From the NCBI RefSeq assembly GCF_009727055.1, contig NC_052353.1:41029729-41093728 (forward strand): a stretch of 64,000 nucleotides of DNA, given 5' to 3'. The position numbers were made by a program, and so were the translations under genes. Below, piece after piece: positions 56,985-64,000 of the stretch. Within the stretch, counting starts at the first letter, position 1. Every line of letters starts with the position of its first letter. The notes beneath the pieces were generated by a model. That model did no database searches and had not been told where the DNA came from. It was given only the letters and a program-made list of their open reading frames with translations. The DNA comes from Benincasa hispida (Eukaryota; Streptophyta; Magnoliopsida; Cucurbitales; Cucurbitaceae).

Positions 56985-57700
56985 TCAGTCTCGAAAGATC
57001 TTTATTCCTAGAACATACTGAGCATCACCCAAATCTTTCATTTGGAACTGTGATGCTAACCATTTCTTTACGTCAGCAAGAAAGCTTGTTTCATTCCTAA
57101 TGAGCAAGATATCATCAATATACAGAACTAACAATACTACAGTTTTGTTGACTATCTTCTTGTATACACAAGGTTCGTCAACGTTCTGTTCAAAGCCATA
57201 AGATTTGATTGTGGTGTTAAATCTTATATTCCAGGATCTGGACGCTTGTTTCAATCCATAAATGGATCGATTAAGCTTACAGACTTTCTGTTCCTGTCCT
57301 GTTTCGATGAACCTCTCTATTTGAGACATAAAAATACTTTCATCAAGATAGCCATTCAAAAAAGCTGTCTTGACATCCATTTGCCATATTTCATAGTCAT
57401 AATATGTGGCAATGGCTAGAAGTATTCTTATTGATTTAATCATGGCAACAGGAGAAAAAGTTTCTTCATAATCTACTCATTCTCTTTGGGTAAAACCCTT
57501 TGCCACGAGCCTGGCTTTATAGGTTTGTACCTTGCCAGTTTGGTCTCGTTTTCTCTTGTAGATCCACTTATAACCTATAGGTGTCACACTTTGTGGTTGA
57601 TCTAGAAGTTCTCATACTGAGTTAAAGTACATAGACTCCATTTCATCGCCCATGGCTTTTATCCATTGTTCCCTGTCAACATCTTCCATTGCCTTCTTAA
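56985..57700 (-). pseudogene. Copia element 3 reverse transcriptase
   Basis: The open part is 56985-57443, with MDVKTAFLNGYLDESI, YGLKQASRSWNIRFN and the intact catalytic LYIDDILL at about 57110-57135. Upstream to about 57700 the first RT blocks are present (WIYKRKR-like, KLVAKG-like), with a stop near 57470. The motif is better kept than in element 1 (YIED). Confidence 0.9.
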
Positions 57701-57773
57701 TAGTTAATGGATCCTCTATACCATCATCTTGTATGATGTTTTGAGTTTTTATTAAGCCCATGTAGCGTTCAAG

Positions 57774-58220
57774 TTATTGAATAACCCTCCCACTATGACA
57801 AGGCATCCCCAACTTTTGGGATGGACGTGACGGGATAACAACCATTGTTGATGGACCAACTTGATGAACACCTCTTGTTGATTTATTTGTAGTATCTTTA
57901 GACAATTCTTGCAATATTAGTTTACTGCAAGGTAGATGATTCTTAATATGATCCTCTTCCAAGAAAGTTGCATTTTTCGATACAAACACTTTATCTTCTT
58001 AGGCATCATAAAATTATCCTCCTTTTGTTTCCATGGGATATCCTACAAATAGGCATAATTTCAAACGTGTTTCCAATTTCTTAGGATTCTGTACCAATAC
58101 GTGTGCTGGACAACCCCAGATGCAGAAATGACGTAAACTTGTTTTACGTCCTTTCCACAATTGATATGGTGTTTCTAAAACACTTTTGGATGGAACAACA
58201 TTCAGAATATGAACTGCAGT
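57774..58220 (-). pseudogene. Copia element 3, integrase C-terminal part and linker to RT
   Basis: The open frame 57774-57989 (KNATFLEEDHIKNHLPCSK and so on, ending HSGRVIQ) is the variable linker between integrase and RT; the same HSGRV end occurs before RT in element 1 (about 7800). The bases up to 58220 carry the degraded integrase C-terminal part. Confidence 0.75.
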
Positions 58221-58592
58221 CTATACTGCATATCCCCAAAAGGATTGAGGTAATTGAGCATAACTCATCATAGACCGAACCATGTCCAACAAGGTTCGAT
58301 TTCTCCTTTCTACAATACCATTTTTTTGTGGTGTTCCAGGTGCCATGAGTTGGGATTGAATTCCATGATCTACTAGATAGTTCTGGAATTGCAAATCCAT
58401 ATACTCACCACCTCGATCAGATCGAAGTGTTTTAATTCTTTTACTTAACTGATTTTCAGTCTCAGCCTTAAATTTTTTGAACTTATTAAAAGTTTCAGAC
58501 TTGTGACTGATTAAGTAAATATAGCTATATCGAGAGTAATCGTCAATAAAACTGACGAAGTATTGATATTCTCTTCGAGCTTTAACATTCAT
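58221..58592 (-). pseudogene. Copia element 3 integrase core
   Basis: 124 open codons with the three acidic catalytic blocks of the DDE core: FIDDYSRYSYIYL, LRSDRGGEY, and GTPQKNGIVERRNRTL with the glutamate. Integrase joins the cDNA copy to the host chromosome. The upstream frame carries the pre-integrase zinc region in broken form. Confidence 0.92.
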
Positions 58593-58768
58593 CGGACCAC
58601 AAAGGTCTGAATGTATAAGTTCAAGAGGTTATTTGGCACGAAGACCTTTGTCAGAAAAAGATCTTTTCATCATTTTTCCCTCAAGACATGATTCACACGG
58701 AGGTAGGGAACTGTCTTCTAACTGATTTAGATGACCGTTTTTTTACCAATCTCTCGATCCTGTTGAGA

Positions 58769-59240
58769 TTAATGCGACCAAGCCTGAGGTGCTAAAGATA
58801 GGCGTTGGGAGATTTTTTTTTGCTTTTTATTATGAGTTTCAACTGTTTTAAACATCTCTATATTTAAAATAGCTTTTGCTTCTGTTGGTTGTAATATGTA
58901 TAAGTTATTTGCAAGTCTAGCAGAACAAATATGAACACCTCTTGAATAAACAAACACTTCATTATATTCAAAAGATACACTGTACATATTTTCTAAAAGA
59001 TAAGAAATAGAGATCAAATTCCTTCTTTTCATCTTCGATACAAAGAACACATCTTGAGTAAGATAAAAGAATCTCTCCAAAAAACAACTTTCACATCTCC
59101 CATTGCTTCGCTGAAATGAACTTCACCTGTGCCTACCTTGAAAGTCATCTCATATTCAGAAAGTCTTACTCAAAGAACTAGTTTCCTGTAGAAAGTACAA
59201 ACATGATTAGCGGCGCCCTGTCTAATATCCAGGTAAGGTG
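58769..59240 (-). pseudogene. Copia element 3 protease and pre-integrase region
   Basis: The protease active site at about 59210-59240 reads LDIRQGAANHVC in place of LDSGATNHVC, so it is damaged. The open frame 58769-59080 contains NLISISYLLENMYSV and the linker to integrase. Confidence 0.75.
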
Positions 59241-59289
59241 AGAATTTTTCACTATACATGTTTCAACAACTAGTAAATCATATTTACCT

Positions 59290-60037
59290 TATTTATTCCT
59301 TTTTGCTTTCTTTTCAGCCAAATATTTTGGGCAATTACGCTTCCAATGCCCAACCTCTCCACAATGGTAACATTTTCCCTTGGGAGTTTTGTTTTTGTTT
59401 TTCTTCACAACGGTTTTCTTTTTCCCTTTTCCTTTCTTGTTCATCTGTAGGTTTTATCTTTAAAAGAAGAAGAAGGACCAGCTTTCTTATCATCAACAGG
59501 TTTCGTACCAGACGTAGACCCTTTGTAAAACTTTTTTGGTTTAGAAATACTATTTATTTCCTTTTCCTTGAGTTTCATCATCGATTGATAAATTTGCAAT
59601 TCATTCAACAACATCGTTAAGTTATAAGTGATTTTGTTCATGATAGCATTTTTCCTGAATGGTAGATAGCTCTCGGGAAGAGATTCCAGTATCATGCTCA
59701 CTTGACTTGTTTTGTCTATCATAGCCCCGTGAGCCTTTGTGATGTTAAAATGGACCATCATGTCGAGAACATGTTCTCTCACATTGGTCCCATGCTTCAT
59801 ACATGTCACATACACATATTTAATAGCTTCATGTCTAATAGACGATGACAGTTGCCCGAACATCTCCTGTAATGATGCCATGATCTCACGACTTGTGGGC
59901 ATGACCTCATGTTTCTTGTTGAGTACATCAGATATACTCGCCAAGATATAGGCTCGAGCTTTTTCGTTCGCCCTTACCCACCTATAATAAACATCCCGAC
60001 ATTTCGGCTCGCCGTTCAATTGGGAACTGGATGACAC
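59290..60037 (-). pseudogene. Copia element 3 gag
   Basis: The open part (59441-60037, 198 codons) has YYRWVRANEKARAYILAS, REHVLDMMVHFNI and SQVSMILESLPESYLPF, the capsid-like UBN2/gag domain of copia elements. After a frameshift a CCHC zinc knuckle CHCGEVGHWKRNCPKY follows at about 59310-59365. The gag forms the particle in which reverse transcription takes place. The true start codon may lie upstream, since similarity begins abruptly at 60037. Confidence 0.88.
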
Positions 60038-60059
60038 TCCTCCGTTAACACAAACCTCA

Positions 60060-62466
60060 AGTCATGTACTACTAATATTGTATTGATATTTGATTTCCAG
60101 TTTGAGTAACCCTCTCCGTTAAATTTGTCAGAAGTAAGCAGTTGTATAATCGAGTTCGACGTTGCTGAAACATTTCAAACAAATTCTATTAAATATGCAT
60201 CTAAATCCATTTTAGCATAACTAATAAAGTATCCAATAAATCTTTATTTATTTGCAACGATACTTAAATGATTTAGAATAAGTGCTATCGTGAGGTAATC
60301 AAGAATTCTTTCACAGAAGCAAGACAGTTCTTGACCAAATACTATTATCTAGAATAACTCATATCCCAATAGTTCTTTTGGTTATCGTTTTCGGTCAAGA
60401 TCTTTACTAATACTTAGTAATTCTTGTAAGTGTGACCGCCATTTTCAGATCTTATAGAACGGTATGAATATGCCTCCAAGAGAGAAGACAATATCCAAGA
60501 CGGAACTATAAGACCCTATTCATTTTATTAAAGCTTGGGTTGTTCCGAATCCTATGTTACAACCCTCCGTAGGGATCGCCACGGTTAACGACTAGCTAGT
60601 GCTGCATAAAAATGGCAATAGACGCAACATAGGAATCTCACGGTTCAAACTAATGGAGGAGACCGTAGGACAATATTGACACATTTCCTTCACCCACTTA
60701 CTATGAACCACTTCCCTCATTCACCTTGTTATTGACTCATGCAAACACTTTCCGTATGGAGTAGTCGAGGTAAAATCGACAAAAAGTCGAGCATGGAGCT
60801 CACGGTGTGAACTCTTGAAGACGTGAGAGCTAATAACTATATATCAAATATATTGTTAATCTCCCACTGAAGTGTTATAAATTTTTGGGTAATTTACTTA
60901 GGCATGACGACTAATTTCATACAACCTAAGTCTAAGTGGTTTATCCAAATATAACTCTTATAATTGGATTTAACCTACAATGTATAGGTGATAAACCATT
61001 TTGATTACCTCACATCACTCACGCAAGCTCATAAATTAGTTTAACAAACTCTCAATTGTTCGGTCATAAATCCCCAGGTAGAGGTGTTCTGTAAACCGTC
61101 AACTTAAGTACCCCCCCAGCCTTAGACAGGGTTTATGAAACCGATATGAGTTTGTTAACGCGTATTCTTATAAGGCAACAATCTATTTTAACGATTAAAA
61201 TTAGTTGTTAACCTAGTTGAGCACTGCAAACTGTTTCTTTGTTATGAATTTAAATGTCACTAGCAAAATTTATAACAACTTACAAAATTTTGACATGCTT
61301 AAACATCCACAACATTCAACAAAAGGTATCTAATATAACTATTATTTATTAAACAAACCCTAAACATGCATATCTATATATTAATACAATTTCAACACAT
61401 ACTGTCAATGCATGTAAAGCATGCTTCTACGGTAGGGTTTCTAAATCTACATGGCATATAACTGTATGCACATCACATGAATTTAATTTAATTATCACAT
61501 ACATCTCAAGCATAAGACAATTAAATACTAAATGTTTTATGGTTTTCTTTTGCATAAACAAGCAAAAAATAGCTAACCATATTACAAATAGTTTCCAAAC
61601 ATCTTTGAAAGCCAGATCGAATCGCTTCCAAAATCAAGACCCAAAAACAACTTGACCAGGCTGGACATGTCTGAACTAGACCAACAAAGCCTGAACCAGA
61701 TGAACCAACAAACCATTTGAGGCTGGAATCGGATTGGGAACCTTGAGTAACCGGTCGAACTGATTGCCTCTCAGTCCAACTCAAATATGTTGGCTAAGGG
61801 CCGATCGTATAAACGTCTGGATGTATATCGTCTACTGTCATCGCTTGAGTTTGTGAGGAGTAAAGATCGCATAGTGTTTCCTAAAACCTGAACGATCATT
61901 TAAACTCTATCGCATAGGACTTAGACGATCGTTTAGTTCCCCAAGTCGCAGTGCAATCGTCTTAGCTCATTGCATAGTAACTAAACGATCGCAATAACAC
62001 CATCATCTAGAGCATTCAAAGTCGTTGTTTAGTAATCTGCCCACAGCTAAACGATCGCATAACTCCCATCGCATAGTACAAACGATCGCATAACACCATC
62101 GTCCAGAAGCATCAAGTCCGTCGTTTAGTATCTGCCCCAGCTAAAATGATGCTAGCTCCATCGAATAGAACATCATCACGTCGTATAGCATTTATCTACA
62201 TGAAATCGCTTAACTCCCGAGACCAACGAACGCTCAGTGCTTCGCGTGCAATTTTATCGCATCATTTAGTGCGCAATCATTGCTGAACGATCGTATAGCC
62301 CCATTGTTTAGCAAAATCAATGAATCGTCTAGTTCCCACGACAAAAACTAAACGATCGCCTAATGCTATCGTATAGCAAATGAACGCATCACTTAGCTCC
62401 CACAGGTACACGATCGTTTAGCGTTCAACATCATAACGACCAGTGCATATTACTAAACGATCGTCT
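60060..62466 (-). other. Untranslated leader of copia element 3
   Basis: About 2.4 kb without coding sequence. It shares block order with the leader pieces of element 1 (2940-4018, 6097-6404 and 7166-7560), which is how the insertions there were located. Between 61800 and 62465 it holds a dense block of AAACGATCG repeats. It is cut at 62467 by a plus-strand LTR. Confidence 0.75.
61800..62465. repeat. AAACGATCG repeat block
   Basis: The palindrome CGATCG, usually as (T/A)AAACGATCGCA or ACGATCGTTTAG, appears at least nine times, with many one- or two-base variants between (for example CATCGCATAG and TCGTTTAGT). Spacing is irregular, about 20-60 bases. The same motif clusters occur at 1965-2135, 2950-3240, 4540-4640 and 10995-11130. 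Confidence 0.8.
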
Positions 62467-64000
62467 TGTTGGATTTTATGTCCTAAAACTCATAGTTTGT
62501 AAATTAATAAACACATTCTATTTTGTTTTTTTATAAAGTTGTTATTGAAATTGTAATCTTGAATCCAATAAACTAAGATCTTGGGGCTATTTAATGTAGT
62601 TTGAACTTTATGTAGTGACATAAATGTGGATCAAGTTCAAATATATAACCAAAATGGTCTATAGTATATGAATAAGGTTGGGCGCCTTATTCTGGGGACA
62701 CTATGGATGCGGCCCACTTTGTAGTTAGTACAAACGATGTGATCCTGAATCATTCATATAGAGATATGTGATTGGGGGCATCCTATGTAAAGAGTTTACA
62801 TAAGACTGAATCATGAAATAGTCACTTTTTACATTCTAAATGTCGTTTTATGTATAAAACTGACTATTTCGTTAATTGATGACCTAGGTAACTTAATCTT
62901 AATCCTAATCTAACTATGAACTCCTGTTCACTCGGAATTATCCTTAGATCTACATAGGTGAGGCTAGCGAAGCTTCCCATTTCAGGGATAAGATCGGGTG
63001 GATAGCTGGGAACATAGGGTGCAAGACGGAATTCACTCATACCCGTTATAGGGATAGTAGATAGGTTATTCCTTTTAGTATTGAATCCAGGTCTTAAACA
63101 AGGGGACCCACCCTCTCCTTGGCCCGAGAGGGATTCGATTTATAGGTTGGACCTTAAACCAAATGTTCATTAAAGGATCAGTGGAACTTAAGGAACAAGA
63201 TGTAGTCTTGGGGGTAAAACGGTTTTTATGACCCAGCTGAGATTACGAACAACCTGTGAAGGATTAGCTTACTAATCATGGTTATATCAAATTAACACAA
63301 ATATATCTATAGTGAGGGGAGTGCAACTACGAGACTATAGTGGAATGACCCGTTAGTTAACAAATGTTGATTAGCTCCGTCTAAAGAGTTAGCCAGCTAA
63401 TCTAGATCGTTGGAGCCCATGATCTATAGGTCCATTAGGTTCCCCTACAAGATCATATGGAATAAACTTAGAACAATATGATAGAATATTCGAATTGTTC
63501 GAATTAGGTGAAGAGAGAGAAACCGACAAGTATATGTGATATAGTGGTTGGGTTTTTCAGTTAAGAGATACAACTTTAATATTTAAATGTGATTTAAATA
63601 TCAAGAATATGAATATGTTCATATTCGGAAGCTCGGAAACAATGAAAATGGTTAAAGATGTAAAAAGTCAAAGAGTTGACTTCTGACTTTGAAAAGTCAA
63701 ACTTTAACCGACCTTATATTCAATTGTGATTTGAATTTCGAGAAAATGAATGCGGATTCATGCTCCGGAGGTCAAAATTAGTCAACATGGAAAAAATCAT
63801 AAAAATTCAAAATATTGACTTTTTGATCAAAGTTTGACTTTGAACAAATGACTATTTTACCCTTTGACTAAAGTTAGTGGGAAAATCCAAACTTTTGTTG
63901 GATAATTCCACTAACAAAATAGTGGGCTAGGTGTTGGGTTTTTATGGATTTGGTTCATGCAATTGTTGCATGATTTTTTCTATAAAATGGACTTTCATTT
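62467..64000 (+). repeat. Plus-strand copia-type LTR running off the window
   Basis: It starts TGTTGGATTTTATGTCCTAA and follows the block order of the other long LTRs (GGATGCGGCCCACTTTGTAG near 62708, CTTAAGGAACAAGATGTAG near 63187). A TATA-like CTATAAAATGG lies at about 63981. It interrupts the leader of element 3; CGTCT (62462-62466) would be the left target duplication. The right end is outside the window, so solo LTR and full element cannot be told apart. Confidence 0.85.

Larger units (their letters stand above)
54249..62466 (-). mobile_element. Ty1/copia element 3, long-LTR type, with 5' end beyond an insertion
   Basis: Read on the minus strand: leader (62466 to about 60060), gag, protease, integrase, RT, RNase H, polypurine tract and 3' LTR (56032-54249). 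It inserted into the gypsy relic at 54248/54249; the bases before it are AGCTC. Its own 5' LTR is not in the window, because a plus-strand LTR interrupts the leader at 62467. Pol is nearly complete but has stops and frameshifts. The proteins and leader are closely related to those of element 1, which lost most of its coding part. Confidence 0.88.

Overview
The window is plant nuclear DNA, most likely from a eudicot and possibly a cucurbit. The genus is an impression from the repeat style and is not proven. It is AT-rich and gene-poor, and is built mainly of LTR retrotransposons, solo LTRs and their wreckage. Only two host protein genes look intact. One is an intronless 888-residue PPR protein on the minus strand (26624-29290), close to Arabidopsis At3g02330/MEF13. 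The other is a ten-exon gene on the plus strand (47833-51365) for the tRNA adenosine deaminase TAD1/ADAT1; its exon model was worked out here and gives 406 residues. A defective tRNA-Ile(AAT) copy lies at 29509-29578.

Layout. 481-11581 is a long-LTR Ty1/copia element with a GTATG target duplication. Nested in it are an inverted solo LTR (4019-6096, CCTAC duplication) and a chimeric plastid insert (rpl22-rps3-ndhD, about 6405-7165). 13232-17328 is a second, scrambled copia element. 18725-21654 is a Ty3/gypsy-type LTR bracketed by direct repeats of about 350 bp. 22124-23206 is a solo LTR (AAGAT duplication). 23212-26623 is AT-rich spacer before the PPR gene. 29999-30630 holds two plastid rrn16-region fragments in opposite orientations. 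30871-32791 is a minus-strand solo LTR of the copia long-LTR type. 33642-35800 is a copia gag-protease remnant, cut off by a truncated LTR (35805-37137). 37188-41600 is a non-autonomous, LARD-like element with several tandem arrays and no recognisable polymerase.

Right half. 43941-47021 is a Mutator-like element with long terminal inverted repeats and a perfect 9-bp target duplication; a copia-type LTR has inserted into it. TAD1 follows. 51862-54248 is a decayed gypsy pol split into two head-to-head halves. A minus-strand copia element (54249-62466) was inserted into that gypsy relic, and its leader is in turn interrupted by a plus-strand LTR running off the window end (62467-64000).

Assembly notes. 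A 38-bp head-to-head Tn5 mosaic-end (Nextera junction) adapter sits inside the 5' LTR at 1982-2019, and a 5-N gap lies at 47547-47551. I found no operon-like or CRISPR-like system and no convincing new molecular system. The most unusual structures are the chimeric plastid insert inside a retrotransposon leader, the 35-bp and 33-bp arrays of the LARD-like element, and the recurrent AAACGATCG-rich blocks in the copia LTRs and leaders.
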